Positions 35,650 to 47,739 of a stretch of DNA of 64,000 nucleotides are shown piece after piece. Each line of letters starts with the position of its first letter. Position 1 is the first letter of the stretch. A program made the translations under genes and the position numbers. The notes beneath the pieces were generated by a model, which did not search any database, was not told the DNA's origin, and worked only from the letters and a program-made list of their open reading frames with translations. Source of the DNA: Undibacterium piscinae (lineage in GTDB: Bacteria; Pseudomonadota; Gammaproteobacteria; Burkholderiales; Burkholderiaceae_D); contig CP051152.1 of the NCBI GenBank assembly GCA_003970805.2, forward strand, positions 3,348,001 to 3,412,000, given 5' to 3'.

Positions 35650-37409
35650 GTCGTTCCAGCACTTCTTCACGCACGGCCGCTGCCAAAGGTGTGCCGTTTT
35701 CCTCGAGCCCGCTACTTGCTGTCAAGTTGCCGGTTTGGCGTTCGCGTTTAGTTTTGTTTATGTTGTTTGCCGCATTTTTTGCCTTGATCGTGCGGGCATT
35801 GTGGTTGCAGGGGATGACTACCGAATTTTTGCAAAAACAAGGCGCATCCAGATATGCACGGACCCTGGAGTTGCCGGCAACGCGGGGCAAAATTACCGAC
35901 AGAAATGGCGGCGTACTGGCGTCTTCGGTGCCGGTAAAAGCTATTTGGGCGATACCTGATGATGTGCTTGAGGCACCAAAAGAAAAATTGCGTGAGCTGG
36001 CCGGCTTACTGGAAATGACGGAGACAGAGCTGCGTAAAAAGCTCGATTCCGATCGCCAGTTTGTTTATCTGAGACGTCAGGTAGAGCAAGACGTGGCCGA
36101 TAAGATCGTCGCGCTTGGCATCTCCGGCATAGAGACGCGTAAAGAATATAAACGCTTTTATCCTGAAGGTGAGGTGATGGCGCACGTAGTCGGATTTACC
36201 AATGTCGAAGATGTCGGGCAGGAAGGCATAGAGCTCGCCTCGGAAAAAAGTCTGGCAGGAAAAACCGGTAGCCGCAGGGTGATCAAGGACAGGTTGGGTC
36301 GCATCGTCGAGGATATTGAATCAATTCGCGAGCCACATGATGGCAAGGAATTGACCTTGTCCATCGATAGCAAAATTCAATACATCGCCTACACTCACTT
36401 GAAGGACGCGCTGGACAAACATAAGGCGAAAGCCGGTGGCGCGGTGGTGCTGGATGTCAGAACCGGTGAGGTGCTGGCGCTGGTAAATTTGCCTAGTTTT
36501 AATCCTAACGAAAGATCGGTGCTGACCGGTGCCCAGTTGCGTAATCGTGTCATGACCGATACCTTTGAGCCTGGTTCGACCATGAAACCGTTTACCGTTG
36601 CGCTGGCGCTGGAAACCGGACGGATCACTCCCGATACCATGATACAGACGGCACCGGGAAGCATGACGATAGGAACCGCAACCATTCATGATGCCCATAA
36701 ACAGGGTGCCTTGACGGTGTCGCAGGTGATACAGAAGTCTTCGAATATCGGTACCGTCAAGATCGCATTGCAGATGCCGCCGCAGGAGATGTGGGAGATG
36801 TTTACCACGGTCGGCTTTGGACAACAGCCTAAATTTGGCTTCCCCGGTGCGGTCGCGGGTCGTTTGCGTAACTATAAAACCTGGCGTCCGATTGAGCAGG
36901 CCACCATGAGCTACGGTCACGGCATTTCGGTTTCGCTGATACAGATCGCACGTGCCTACATGATCTTTGCGCGCAATGGCGATACCATCCCTCTGACTTT
37001 CCAAAAATCTGCCGAAATACCCTTAGGTCATAGGGTTATCTCGGAAAAAACAGCGCAGCAAATGCGCCTGATGCTGGAGTCCGCCACCGAACCTGGCGGT
37101 ACCGGAACCCAGGCGCGTATCGCCGGATATCGGGTAGGCGGAAAAACCGGTACTGCACATAAGCTTGAACGCGGTCGCTACGTGAATAAGTATATCGGCG
37201 ATTTCGTTGGCTTTGCACCAGTTTCCAATCCGCGCGTGATTGTCGCGGTGATGATAGATGAGCCAAGCAGTGGTGGTTATTACGGTGGTACGGTGGCCGG
37301 CCCTGTGTTTGCGGCAATCACTGCGAACGTATTGCGCTCCCTGAACGTTCCTCCGGATACTTCCGTCACCAATATTATTCCTGATAACAGCGTACAGGAG
37401 AGCATGTAA
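35646..37409 (+). CDS. ftsI: Septal peptidoglycan transpeptidase FtsI (PBP3)
   Basis: A 587-aa class B penicillin-binding protein. An N-terminal transmembrane helix lies near residues 28-52, followed by the pedestal domain (RGKITDRNGGVLASSVPVKAIW). Active-site motifs: S311-T-M-K (EPGSTMKPF), S365-S-N, and K500-T-G (VGGKTGTAHK). It crosslinks septal peptidoglycan together with FtsW, encoded in the same operon. ATG overlaps the ftsL stop. Confidence 0.97.
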   Translation: MSRSSTSSRTAAAKGVPFSSSPLLAVKLPVWRSRLVLFMLFAAFFALIVRALWLQGMTTEFLQKQGASRYARTLELPATRGKITDRNGGVLASSVPVKAIWAIPDDVLEAPKEKLRELAGLLEMTETELRKKLDSDRQFVYLRRQVEQDVADKIVALGISGIETRKEYKRFYPEGEVMAHVVGFTNVEDVGQEGIELASEKSLAGKTGSRRVIKDRLGRIVEDIESIREPHDGKELTLSIDSKIQYIAYTHLKDALDKHKAKAGGAVVLDVRTGEVLALVNLPSFNPNERSVLTGAQLRNRVMTDTFEPGSTMKPFTVALALETGRITPDTMIQTAPGSMTIGTATIHDAHKQGALTVSQVIQKSSNIGTVKIALQMPPQEMWEMFTTVGFGQQPKFGFPGAVAGRLRNYKTWRPIEQATMSYGHGISVSLIQIARAYMIFARNGDTIPLTFQKSAEIPLGHRVISEKTAQQMRLMLESATEPGGTGTQARIAGYRVGGKTGTAHKLERGRYVNKYIGDFVGFAPVSNPRVIVAVMIDEPSSGGYYGGTVAGPVFAAITANVLRSLNVPPDTSVTNIIPDNSVQESM

Positions 37410-38974
37410 TGCCCGGAACGCCTACCTTAAAAGATACTATGCAAGAGTTATTAGATTGGCTCAGCAAGCTTGCGCCAGGCGCACAACTGAGCTCCGATTC
37501 ACGCGCCATTAAAAAAGGTGACGTGTTTTTTGCATTTCCGATTGCCGGAAATGCCGGTGATGGCCGCAAGCACATACAAAACGCCATCGAGCATGGCGCT
37601 GCGGCGATCGTGTATGAACCTGAAGGGTTTGAATTGGATGTTGCGCAGCATATCCCGCATCAGGCTTTCCCTCATTTGCAGTCGCACTTGGGCGAGATCG
37701 CCAATCACTGGTATGGACACCCTGACAGTGAGATGCTGACAGTCGCCGTCACTGGCACTAACGGTAAAACTTCGTGCTCCCAATGGTTGGCAAAAGCCTT
37801 GTCTCTGACCGCCAAACCTTGTGCCGTGATAGGTACTCTGGGTGTCGGAAATTATCGTGCCGGAGCCTTGGTCAACCTGGTGGAAACCGGCTTTACCACG
37901 CCCGATGCGATTCAGTTGCAACGACGCCTGGCTGAGTTGCATGCCGCCGGTGCCGCTGCGCTGGCGATTGAGGCATCTTCGATAGGCCTGCATCAGGGAC
38001 GCATGAACGGACTGCATATCGATGCGGCGCTATTCACCAATCTGACGCGCGATCACCTTGATTACCATGGCGATATGGATGCCTATGCGGAAGCGAAAGC
38101 CATACTGTTTGACTGGCCGCAGCTAAAAACTGCCGTAGTGAATTTAGATGACCCTTATGGCCAGACGCTGGCGCAAAGAGCCCTGGAAAAAGCCGCATCG
38201 GAAACAAGCTCATCATCGGGTAAACCACTGGTGTTAGGCTACAGCCTGGAGCATAAGGAGTTTGCCGGTATCCCCGTGGTTTTTGCGGATCATCTGCGCA
38301 CGCATCACGGTGGCACCAGTTTTCATGTCGATTCGCCGTATGGCAGCGGCACCGTAAAAACCCATCTGATAGGTCGCTTTAATGTCAGCAATGTGCTGGG
38401 CGTACTGAGCGTTTTATTGACGAATGGGGTTGCCTGGAATAAGGCGGTGAGCGCGATAGAAAAGCTTGAGTCGGTGCCCGGACGTATGCAGCAATTGGGA
38501 ACGCACGGACATGTCATGGTGGTCATTGATTATGCGCACACCCCCGATGCACTGGAAAAGACTTTGCTGACTTTGCAGCAAGTTGCGCATGAGCGGCAGG
38601 GTGAGGTGTGGTGTGTCTTCGGTTGCGGCGGTGACCGTGATCCGGGTAAACGTCCGCAAATGGGTAAGGTGGCAGAGCTGGCGCAACACGTGGTGGTCAC
38701 CAGCGACAATCCCAGGACTGAAAATGCGGCGCTGATCATACAAGATATTCTCAAGGGCATGAGTAGCACACCGCATGTGATCGAAGACAGGGCGAATGCC
38801 ATTTTGTATGCGATCCGGCACGCCGGCAACAATGACGTGGTCTTGTTGGCCGGTAAGGGACATGAAACCTATCAGGATATCAATGGCAAGAAATGGCCTT
38901 TTTCTGACGAAGCGCATGCTTCACTGGCACTGGCCACAGTGGCGACCAGCGGCAATATGAAGAGAGGTGCCTGA
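37409..38974 (+). CDS. murE: UDP-MurNAc-L-Ala-D-Glu:meso-DAP ligase MurE
   Basis: Cytoplasmic Mur ligase of 521 aa that adds the third stem residue. Features: SSDSRAIKKGDVFFAFPI, ATP-binding VAVTGTNGKTSCSQWLA, and the C-terminal VFGCGGDRDPGKRPQMGKVAE and TSDNPRTENAALII. The DNPR motif points to meso-diaminopimelate as substrate, as in Gram-negatives. Starts on the last base of the ftsI stop region and overlaps murF by 1 nt. Confidence 0.97.
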   Translation: MPGTPTLKDTMQELLDWLSKLAPGAQLSSDSRAIKKGDVFFAFPIAGNAGDGRKHIQNAIEHGAAAIVYEPEGFELDVAQHIPHQAFPHLQSHLGEIANHWYGHPDSEMLTVAVTGTNGKTSCSQWLAKALSLTAKPCAVIGTLGVGNYRAGALVNLVETGFTTPDAIQLQRRLAELHAAGAAALAIEASSIGLHQGRMNGLHIDAALFTNLTRDHLDYHGDMDAYAEAKAILFDWPQLKTAVVNLDDPYGQTLAQRALEKAASETSSSSGKPLVLGYSLEHKEFAGIPVVFADHLRTHHGGTSFHVDSPYGSGTVKTHLIGRFNVSNVLGVLSVLLTNGVAWNKAVSAIEKLESVPGRMQQLGTHGHVMVVIDYAHTPDALEKTLLTLQQVAHERQGEVWCVFGCGGDRDPGKRPQMGKVAELAQHVVVTSDNPRTENAALIIQDILKGMSSTPHVIEDRANAILYAIRHAGNNDVVLLAGKGHETYQDINGKKWPFSDEAHASLALATVATSGNMKRGA

Positions 38975-40360
38975 TGCGAGCGTGTTTACATGAGTTGCAG
39001 GCAGCGCTGAGTTCTGCGCAGTTACTCAACGCCAGCGCGGAGGTGCAAGTTAATTGCTTGACCACCGATAGCCGGCGTATTCAGGAGGGCAATTTGTTTT
39101 TGGCCTTACGCGGCGAGCAGTTTGATGCGCACGACTTTCTTGCGTCGATTGCTACCTCCGGTGCTGCTGCGGTAGTGGCCGAACGGGTGCCGGAAGGGTA
39201 TCCGTTACCGGCCTTGATTGTGCCCGATACCAAACAGGCTTTGGCAGAGATCGCACGTTACTGGCGTAGTAAGTTCTCTTTGCCGGTGATCGGGGTCACC
39301 GGCAGTAATGGCAAGACCACGGTCAAGGAAATGATCGCGTCTATTCTCAATGCCTATGCAGGTGTTGAGCAGTGCTTGTCTACCAGTGGTAATTTGAATA
39401 ATGAAATTGGGGTGCCGCTCACCGTGCTCAGACTTCAGCCGCAACATCGCTGCGCGGTGATAGAACTGGGAATGAATCATCCGGGTGAAATCGCTTTGCT
39501 CGCCTCGGTCGCGCAGCCTACCGTCGGTCTGGTCAACAATGCCCAGCGTGAGCATCAGGAATTTATGCAAAGCGTGGATGCCGTGGCCGAGGAAAATGGT
39601 GCGGTGTTGCGTCATTTGCCGGCAGATGGCGTCGCGGTATTTCCGGCTGACGATACTTATACGGCACTCTGGCGTGCTTATGCGGCCGAGTCCGGACAGC
39701 GCAAAGTGCTGACCTTCGGGTTGTCGGAAAACGCCGACGTGCGCGGCAGCTTCCTGCCTCATGCGTTTGGCAGTGAAGTTAGCATTCGCATTGGCGATGA
39801 CAGCTTTGTCGTGCAACTGTCGGCGGCAGGTGTCCATAATGTATTGAATGCATTGGCTGCCGCCGCATGCTGCCACAGCATAGGCGTCCCGAATCAGGTG
39901 ATTACCCTTGGCTTGCAGGCCTTTCAGCCTGTCAACGGACGTCTGCAGCGCAAGCAAGCCGTCAATGGTGCCAGCGTGATTGACGATACCTATAATGCCA
40001 ATCCTGATTCGGTACGGGCGGCGATTGACGTGCTGGCGCAGATAGGCGGATCGACGTTACTGGTGTTGGGTGATATGGGCGAGGTCGGTGATGACGGCGT
40101 GGCCTTTCACCTGGAAATCGGCGCTTATGCTCGTGAGCGCGGCATTACGCAAATGCTGACATTAGGCGATCTGGCTCAGCATTCCAGTCTGGCCTTTGGC
40201 GCTGCGGCCAGACATTTTTCTCACTCTTGAAGAATTGCTGCCGGCACTCGATGCCGCCACTTCTTCCGCCAGCACCGTGCTGGTAAAAGGTTCCCGTTTC
40301 ATGAAAATGGAACGCGTGGTTACCCATCTTACTCAACAAAAAACTTTAGGGAATCACTGA
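38974..40360 (+). CDS. murF: UDP-MurNAc-tripeptide D-Ala-D-Ala ligase MurF (frameshifted in this sequence)
   Basis: Mur ligase that adds D-Ala-D-Ala to complete the UDP-MurNAc-pentapeptide. Seen: [53 protein letters not shown] and [20 protein letters not shown]. The frame ends early at a TGA at 40228-40230. Removing one T from the run 40215-40219 restores the family C-terminus ([11 protein letters not shown], then [16 protein letters not shown]) to the TGA at 40358-40360, one base before mraY. The missing part is about 45 residues. Since murF is essential in relatives, an error in this sequence is the simplest explanation. Confidence 0.92.
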
Positions 40361-40361
40361 T

Positions 40362-41531
<1,170 letters not shown>

Positions 41532-41549
41532 ATAAAGCACATTGTGAGT

Positions 41550-43058
41550 ATGGATTTTTCAGGTAAACACGTATTGGTACTGGGTCTCGGAGAGTCGGGA
41601 CTGGCTATGGCTCAGTGGTTACTGCGCTGCGGTGCCCGCTTGCGCGTTGCCGATACGCGCACTGCACCGGAGCGCTTGGCGACACTGAGCGGATTGTCCG
41701 CAGAAATTGAATTTGTCGGTGGTGAGTTTTCCCTGGATTTGCTTGACGGCATTGATATGCTGGCGGTGAGTCCCGGATTGTCGCCTTTGCTTGAATTGGC
41801 AAGTTTGCTGCCGGAAGCGGCACAAAGAAATATCCCGGTCTGGGGCGAAGTCGAGTTATTTGCCCAGGCGCTGGCGGCATTGAAAATCGAGTCCGGATAT
41901 GCACCGAAAGTGATCGCAATCACCGGCACCAATGGCAAAACCACCGTGACTAGTCTGGTTGGTTTGCTGTGCGAACGTTCCGGGCTTAGCGTCAAAGTAG
42001 CCGGCAATATCAGCCCGGCGATGCTCGATGTGCTGCGTGAGGCGATCGCTGCTGAAGCCTTGCCTCAGGTATGGGTGCTGGAGTTATCCAGCTTTCAGTT
42101 GCATGCCAGTTTTAGCCTCGAGGCGGACGTGGCAACGGTGCTCAATATCAGCCAGGATCATCTGGACTGGCATGGCGACCTGCATGCATATTGCGCAGAC
42201 AAGGCGCGTATATTCGGTAGCAAAACGACGCAGGTCTTGAATCGTGACGATACCCTGGTGATGGCAATGCGGCTAGCTGCGCCGCAAGCTGAAAACAGCG
42301 TCGTGACCTTCGGGCTTGGCGCTCCTATGGCCGATGGCGATGTTGGTTTGCTTAACGAGCATGGCATGAGCTGGCTTGCCGCAGCTAATTCGGCGGAGGA
42401 TGAAAGAAGCGCTCGCCGTAAAAAGAAGGATATCGAAGAAGTACCCGTCATTATTTCGCGCCTGATGCCTGCCGATGCCCTGAAAATTCGCGGATTGCAT
42501 AATGCTGCTAATGCCTTGGCTGCATTGGCGCTTTGCCGTGCGATCGGTTTGCCGTTGGCGCCATTGTTGCACGGCTTGCGTGAATACACTGGCGAACCGC
42601 ACCGGGTTGAACTGGTTGCTACTGTTGGCGGGGTTGATTTTGTCGATGATAGCAAAGGCACCAATGTCGGTGCGACTGTGGCTGCCTTGAAGGGTTTGGG
42701 ACAAGAGTCTGGTGGCGGCGCCAAGCGGATTCTCCTGATCGCCGGCGGCGAAGGCAAGGGGCAGGATTTTTCGCCCTTGACCGATCCGGTCGCGCGTTAT
42801 GCCAAAGCTGTTTTGCTGATAGGTAAAGCTGCCGCAGAGATTCGCTCCACGCTTGAGATTGCCAATGTCGAACTGAGCGATTATGCGACTTTGCAGCAGG
42901 CAGTGCAGTCAGCGGCAGAGATGGCGCAGGAAGGCGATATCGTTCTCCTGTCTCCGGCATGCGCTAGTCTGGATATGTTTCGCAACTATGCTCATCGGGC
43001 TCAGGTCTTTGTCGATGCCGTCCATGAAGTCGCTCTTGCACGCGGAGAAGTGGTCTGA
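41550..43058 (+). CDS. murD: UDP-MurNAc-L-alanine:D-glutamate ligase MurD
   Basis: Mur ligase of about 502 aa that adds D-glutamate. N-terminal Rossmann-like [21 protein letters not shown]-binding [33 protein letters not shown] and C-terminal [15 protein letters not shown]. It is longer than the E. coli enzyme (438 aa), partly because of a charged insert near residues 285-300 ([16 protein letters not shown]). I start at the ATG 41550; GTG 41544 is in frame two codons earlier. Ends on the first base of ftsW. Confidence 0.96.
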   Translation: MDFSGKHVLVLGLGESGLAMAQWLLRCGARLRVADTRTAPERLATLSGLSAEIEFVGGEFSLDLLDGIDMLAVSPGLSPLLELASLLPEAAQRNIPVWGEVELFAQALAALKIESGYAPKVIAITGTNGKTTVTSLVGLLCERSGLSVKVAGNISPAMLDVLREAIAAEALPQVWVLELSSFQLHASFSLEADVATVLNISQDHLDWHGDLHAYCADKARIFGSKTTQVLNRDDTLVMAMRLAAPQAENSVVTFGLGAPMADGDVGLLNEHGMSWLAAANSAEDERSARRKKKDIEEVPVIISRLMPADALKIRGLHNAANALAALALCRAIGLPLAPLLHGLREYTGEPHRVELVATVGGVDFVDDSKGTNVGATVAALKGLGQESGGGAKRILLIAGGEGKGQDFSPLTDPVARYAKAVLLIGKAAAEIRSTLEIANVELSDYATLQQAVQSAAEMAQEGDIVLLSPACASLDMFRNYAHRAQVFVDAVHEVALARGEVV

Positions 43059-44278
43059 TGAAACAATTACTCCTCTCATTTAACAAGTGGTTGCCGTTCT
43101 CTTCGGAGCCTGCGGCTCCGTCGCATCTGGCACAGCGCTCAAAAATGATGGAGTACGATCTCGCCTTGATCTGGGTCACCATGACACTGATGCTATTTGG
43201 CATGGTGATGGTGTATTCTGCCTCCATTTCTTTGCCCGACTCACCGAAATATGCGAATTACAAAAACTCCCATTTCTTGATTCGTCAGGCAATTTTCGTC
43301 GGCGTTTCCGTTCTGGCCGGCTTGTTTGTATTTCGTATTCGTGTCGCAGACTGGCAAAAATATGCGCCGTATCTATTTGTGATTACCTTAGTTTTGCTCG
43401 CTGCGGTACTGATCCCCGGATTGGGTAAGGGGGTCAACGGTGCCAAGCGCTGGCTGTCGTTTAAGGTATTTAATATTCAGCCATCTGAATTGATGAAGTT
43501 GTTCATGGTGCTGTATGCGGCTGATTACACGGTGCGCAAACAGGAATATATGCACAAGCTGACCAAGGGCTTTGTGCCTATGTTATTGGCGGTCGGCGCG
43601 GTCGGATTGCTGTTGTTGCTGGAGCCAGACTTGGGCGCCTTTGGCGTAATCGTTTGTGTCGCGATGGGGATCTTGTTTTTGGGCGGTATCAACGGTGTTT
43701 GGTTCGGTGGTATCGCGGCAACCTTGGTGGGCGTATTCAGTCTGGTCATCAGTTTGTCGAAATGGCGACGTGAGCGAATCTTTGCCTATCTGGATCCATG
43801 GGTGCAAGAGAATGCCTTAGGTAAGGCCTATCAGCTTTCGCACTCCCTGATTGCATTTGGACGTGGCGAATTGTTTGGCGTTGGCCTTGGTGCCAGCGTG
43901 GAGAAACTCCATTATCTGCCTGAGGCGCATACCGATTTCCTGCTGGCGGTGATCGGTGAAGAATTGGGTTTTGTTGGTGTGCTGACGGTGATCCTTTTGT
44001 TCTATTGGATAGTCAAACGTTCATTCGAGATCGGCCGTCAGGCCATCGTGCTTGACCTGACTTTTGCAGGCTTGACCGCGAAAGGAATCGGTATCTGGAT
44101 AGGTGTACAAACCTTCATCAATATGGGGGTGAATTTAGGCTTGTTGCCGACTAAGGGACTGACGCTGCCGCTAATGAGTTACGGTGGCTCTGGGGTATTG
44201 ATTAATTGTGTGGGGTTGGCAATTTTACTAAGAATCGATTATGAGAATCGCATACTGATGCGCGGAGGCCGGGTATGA
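43058..44278 (+). CDS. ftsW: Septal peptidoglycan glycosyltransferase FtsW
   Basis: A SEDS-family membrane polymerase of 406 aa with about ten transmembrane helices. It polymerises lipid II at the septum in complex with FtsI. Seen: [51 protein letters not shown] and the C-terminal [18 protein letters not shown]. The catalytic Asp of SEDS proteins corresponds to the LEPDLGAFG region. ATG overlaps the murD stop; the gene overlaps murG by 4 nt. Confidence 0.97.
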   Translation: MKQLLLSFNKWLPFSSEPAAPSHLAQRSKMMEYDLALIWVTMTLMLFGMVMVYSASISLPDSPKYANYKNSHFLIRQAIFVGVSVLAGLFVFRIRVADWQKYAPYLFVITLVLLAAVLIPGLGKGVNGAKRWLSFKVFNIQPSELMKLFMVLYAADYTVRKQEYMHKLTKGFVPMLLAVGAVGLLLLLEPDLGAFGVIVCVAMGILFLGGINGVWFGGIAATLVGVFSLVISLSKWRRERIFAYLDPWVQENALGKAYQLSHSLIAFGRGELFGVGLGASVEKLHYLPEAHTDFLLAVIGEELGFVGVLTVILLFYWIVKRSFEIGRQAIVLDLTFAGLTAKGIGIWIGVQTFINMGVNLGLLPTKGLTLPLMSYGGSGVLINCVGLAILLRIDYENRILMRGGRV

Positions 44279-45364
44279 AGCAAGGCTCCAAAAATACCAA
44301 GAAATTGCTGATTATGGCAGCGGGAACCGGTGGCCATATTTTCCCTGGCTTAGCTATCGCCGCAACCATGCAAGAGCGCGGCTGGAGCGTGTCCTGGCTT
44401 GGCACATCGAAAGGGATGGAAACGCAGATAGTGCCTAAGCATCAGATAGAAATGGATAACATCAATTTCTCTGGTCTGCGCGGCAAAGGCTTGATGCATA
44501 GCCTCACTGGTGCCGCCAAAATGCTGGGGAGTTTTTTTTACTTGCCTCAATATTTTGCGTAAGCGTCAACCCGATGTGGTGCTGGGGATGGGCGGCTACG
44601 TTACTGTGCCCGGTGGTTTGATGGCCGCCTTGCTAGGGAAGCCTGTGGTTCTGATGAACGCTGATGCTGCCTTGCTGCTGTCAAATAAGGCATTGCGTCC
44701 GGTGGCTAGCAAACTGTTGTTTGGTTTACCTTCAAGCGCGCAGCAAACCGATCAGAAAATGCTCTGGACCGGCAATCCGATACGCAAGGAAATCTGCCAG
44801 TTGGCGCAGCCGCAAGTACGTTATGCGGCACGTAGCGGCGCATTGAAAATACTTGTGGTGGGTGGCAGTCTGGGGGCGAAAGTATTGAATGAATGTATTC
44901 CGGATGCGTTGGCATTGATGCCTGCAGGGATGCGGCCTGTAGTCACGCATCAATCTGGCAAGCAGCATATCGATGCCTTGCAACAGCGTTACGCTGCATC
45001 TGGCGTGCAGGCTGAAGTGCTCGACTTTATTGATGATATGCCACGTCGCTATGCCGATGCGGATCTGGTGATTTGTCGTGCCGGGGCTATTACGGTTTCC
45101 GAATTGACTGCGGCAGGTGTGGCGAGTATTTTGATTCCGTTTGTGGCATCGAGTACCTCACATCAGAAAGACAATGCGCAATGGATGTCGGAACAAAAAG
45201 CGGCGATTTATTTGCCGCAGGCCGAACTCAATGCCAAGGCTTTGGCTGAAACCTTAATGAATATGAATAGAGCGCAATGTCAGGATATGGCGCAAATAGC
45301 GTATACCCTGGGACGGCGCGATGCGAACGAAGTAATCGCAAAAATTTTGGAAAATTTAGCATGA
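44275..45364 (+). CDS. murG: Lipid II synthase MurG (frameshifted in this sequence)
   Basis: GT28 glycosyltransferase that adds GlcNAc to lipid I on the cytoplasmic face of the inner membrane. N-terminal [20 protein letters not shown] (glycine-rich acceptor site); then [53 protein letters not shown] and STSHQKDNA. The frame breaks at the eight-T run 44532-44539: with seven [25 protein letters not shown] reads through; with eight it stops at about 44562. Both parts match the family. The gene is essential in relatives, so probable sequence error or poly-T slippage. Stop overlaps the murC start. Confidence 0.92.
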
Positions 45365-46752
45365 AACATAAAGTAAAACATTTGCACTTTGTTGGTATCG
45401 GTGGCTCAGGTATGAGCGGCATCGCCGAAGTGCTGCTCAATCTCGGTTATGTTATTTCAGGTTCTGACCTCAGTAGCAATGCGGCATCACAAAGACTCGC
45501 TAGCCTGGGGGCCAAGGTGATGTTGGGTCATGCAGCGGACAATATCAGCGGCGCCGATGCGATCGTTACCTCAACTGCGGTGAAAGCGGATAACCCTGAA
45601 GTCATGGCCGCCAGGGAAAAACATATTCCGATAGTGCCGCGTGCTTTGATGCTGGCCGAGTTGATGCGTCTGAAAAGTGGTATCGCGATTGCCGGCACTC
45701 ACGGTAAAACTACGACTACCAGTTTGGTGGCGAGTATTTTGGCAGAAGGTGGCTTTGATCCTACTTTCGTGATCGGCGGACGCCTGAATAGCGCTGGCGC
45801 AAACGCTAAATTGGGTAGCGGTGATTTCATTGTGGCCGAAGCGGATGAGTCCGACGCCTCATTCCTGAACCTGTTGCCGGTGATAGAGGTGATTACCAAT
45901 ATCGATGCCGATCATATGGAAACCTACGAGCATGATTTTTCCAAGCTTAAGCAGGCCTTTATAGAATTTACCCAACGCTTGCCATTTTATGGCGTCGCGA
46001 TACTTTGCCTTGACGATGTCCATGTCAGGGAAATCATGCCGTTTATCTCCAAGCCTATCGTCACTTATGGTTTTCACGAAGAGGCGGAAGTGCGCGCGGT
46101 TGATGCTGTTGCGGCTGGCGGAAAAATGCACTTTACCGTGATTCAGGATGGCTACGACGATATGCCGGTAAGCCTGAATCAGCCCGGTATGCATAATGTA
46201 CAGAATGCCTGTGCGGCGATCGCGATCGCACGTGAAGTCGGTGTCGCGGATGCCGCTACCCAAAAGGCCTTGAGCCAATTTAACGGAGTCGGACGACGCT
46301 TTACCCGTTATGGCGAAATTGCCTTGCCGCAAGAAGGTAGTTTTGCCCTGGTAGATGACTATGGTCATCATCCGGTTGAAATGGCCGCTACCATTGCCGC
46401 TGCCCGTGGTGCCTATCCGGGACGTCGCTTGGTCTTGGCATTTCAGCCGCATCGCTACACCCGCACCCGTGATTTGTTTGAAGATTTCGTCAAGGTGATT
46501 TCAACTGCCGATGCCGTGGTGTTAGCCGAAGTGTATGCAGCTGGCGAGTCTCCGATCGTCGCCGCAGACGGACGTGCGCTATCACGGGCTTTGCGGGTGA
46601 TCGGTAAGGTCGAGCCGGTGTTTGTCGAAGATATCCAGGACATGCCGGAAAACTTATTGCATGTATTGAAAAATGACGATGTACTGATCGTCATGGGAGC
46701 AGGTTCGATTAGTGCGGTGCCGGCAAAAATGGCACAAACTATCTCGGCATAA
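45361..46752 (+). CDS. murC: UDP-N-acetylmuramate:L-alanine ligase MurC
   Basis: First amino-acid-adding Mur ligase, 463 aa from the ATG at 45361, which overlaps the murG stop by 4 nt (ATGA); an upstream in-frame start at 45277 lies inside murG and is rejected. Features: [21 protein letters not shown]-binding [26 protein letters not shown] and [16 protein letters not shown], the last a MurC signature, and [16 protein letters not shown]. Confidence 0.97.
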   Translation: MKHKVKHLHFVGIGGSGMSGIAEVLLNLGYVISGSDLSSNAASQRLASLGAKVMLGHAADNISGADAIVTSTAVKADNPEVMAAREKHIPIVPRALMLAELMRLKSGIAIAGTHGKTTTTSLVASILAEGGFDPTFVIGGRLNSAGANAKLGSGDFIVAEADESDASFLNLLPVIEVITNIDADHMETYEHDFSKLKQAFIEFTQRLPFYGVAILCLDDVHVREIMPFISKPIVTYGFHEEAEVRAVDAVAAGGKMHFTVIQDGYDDMPVSLNQPGMHNVQNACAAIAIAREVGVADAATQKALSQFNGVGRRFTRYGEIALPQEGSFALVDDYGHHPVEMAATIAAARGAYPGRRLVLAFQPHRYTRTRDLFEDFVKVISTADAVVLAEVYAAGESPIVAADGRALSRALRVIGKVEPVFVEDIQDMPENLLHVLKNDDVLIVMGAGSISAVPAKMAQTISA

Positions 46753-46762
46753 GACAGTCATC

Positions 46763-47734
46763 ATGAGTGAAATTAAAATGGAAAAATTAGGTAAAGTTGG
46801 TGTGTTGTTTGGCGGACGTTCTGCCGAGCGTGAAGTTTCCCTGATGTCAGGCGCCGGCGTGCTGGCCGCGTTGCAGAGTCAGGGCGTTGACGCCCATGCG
46901 TTCGACCCGGCCGAGCGTAGTCTGGCCGATCTGGAAACCGAAAAATTTGATCGCGTGTTCATTGCACTGCATGGTCGTTATGGTGAAGATGGCAGCTTGC
47001 AAGGCGTTCTGGAACAATTGAACATTCCCTATACCGGCAGTGGCGTGATGGCTTCGTCGATTGCCATGGACAAAATCTTTACTAAAAAAATCTGGCAGAA
47101 CCATCAGCTCAGTACACCTAATTATGCAGTGCTGACTCCGGATACCGATTTGTCTCTGGTTCCTGCCGAGTTGGGTTTGCCATTGATTATCAAACCGCCG
47201 CATGAAGGTTCGACTATCGGTATTACCAAGGTTAATGCTGCCGCTGAAATGGATGCCGCTTATGTTTTGGCTGCACAATTTGACGATGAGGTATTGGCGG
47301 AAGAATTTATTCAGGGGCGTGAGTTAACCGTCGCGGTATTGGGAATGGGCGCCGATGCGTATGCGCTGCCGATTATTGAAATCGTTGCGCCTGAAGGTAA
47401 TTACGATTATCAAAATAAGTACTTTACTGATGACACCAAATACCTTTGCCCGGCACCGCTGGATGCGGGCTTGACCGAAGACATCCGGAAAATGTGCGTT
47501 GAAGCCTATCGAGCGATCAATTGCGAGGGATGGGCCAGGCTTGATGTCTTACTCAGGGCATCAGACAATCAGCCGTTTCTGATTGAAATCAACACTTCGC
47601 CAGGGATGACCGGTCACTCATTGGTGCCGATGGCGGCGCGTGCGGCGGGTATGAGTTATGAAAACGTCTGTATGGAAATTTTGAAGACAGCGCGCCTCAA
47701 GATTAAGCCAGACACAAAAAAGGAAAGTAGTTAA
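46763..47734 (+). CDS. ddlB: D-alanine:D-alanine ligase
   Basis: ATP-grasp enzyme of 323 aa producing D-Ala-D-Ala for MurF. Seen: VGVLFGGRSAEREVSLMSG, HGRYGEDGSLQGVLE, PYTGSGVMASSIAMDK, KPPHEGSTIGITKV and the C-terminal LIEINTSPGMTGHSLVPMAA with Mg-binding Glu and Asn. Start at the ATG 46763; frames upstream lie within murC. Five nt after its stop comes ftsQ. Confidence 0.96.
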   Translation: MSEIKMEKLGKVGVLFGGRSAEREVSLMSGAGVLAALQSQGVDAHAFDPAERSLADLETEKFDRVFIALHGRYGEDGSLQGVLEQLNIPYTGSGVMASSIAMDKIFTKKIWQNHQLSTPNYAVLTPDTDLSLVPAELGLPLIIKPPHEGSTIGITKVNAAAEMDAAYVLAAQFDDEVLAEEFIQGRELTVAVLGMGADAYALPIIEIVAPEGNYDYQNKYFTDDTKYLCPAPLDAGLTEDIRKMCVEAYRAINCEGWARLDVLLRASDNQPFLIEINTSPGMTGHSLVPMAARAAGMSYENVCMEILKTARLKIKPDTKKESS

Positions 47735-47739
47735 GCACC

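Noticed and set aside
44532..44539. Programmed ribosomal frameshift in murG
   Set aside because: No family member is known to need one, no downstream stimulatory structure is apparent, and four other repeat-associated indels occur in the window.
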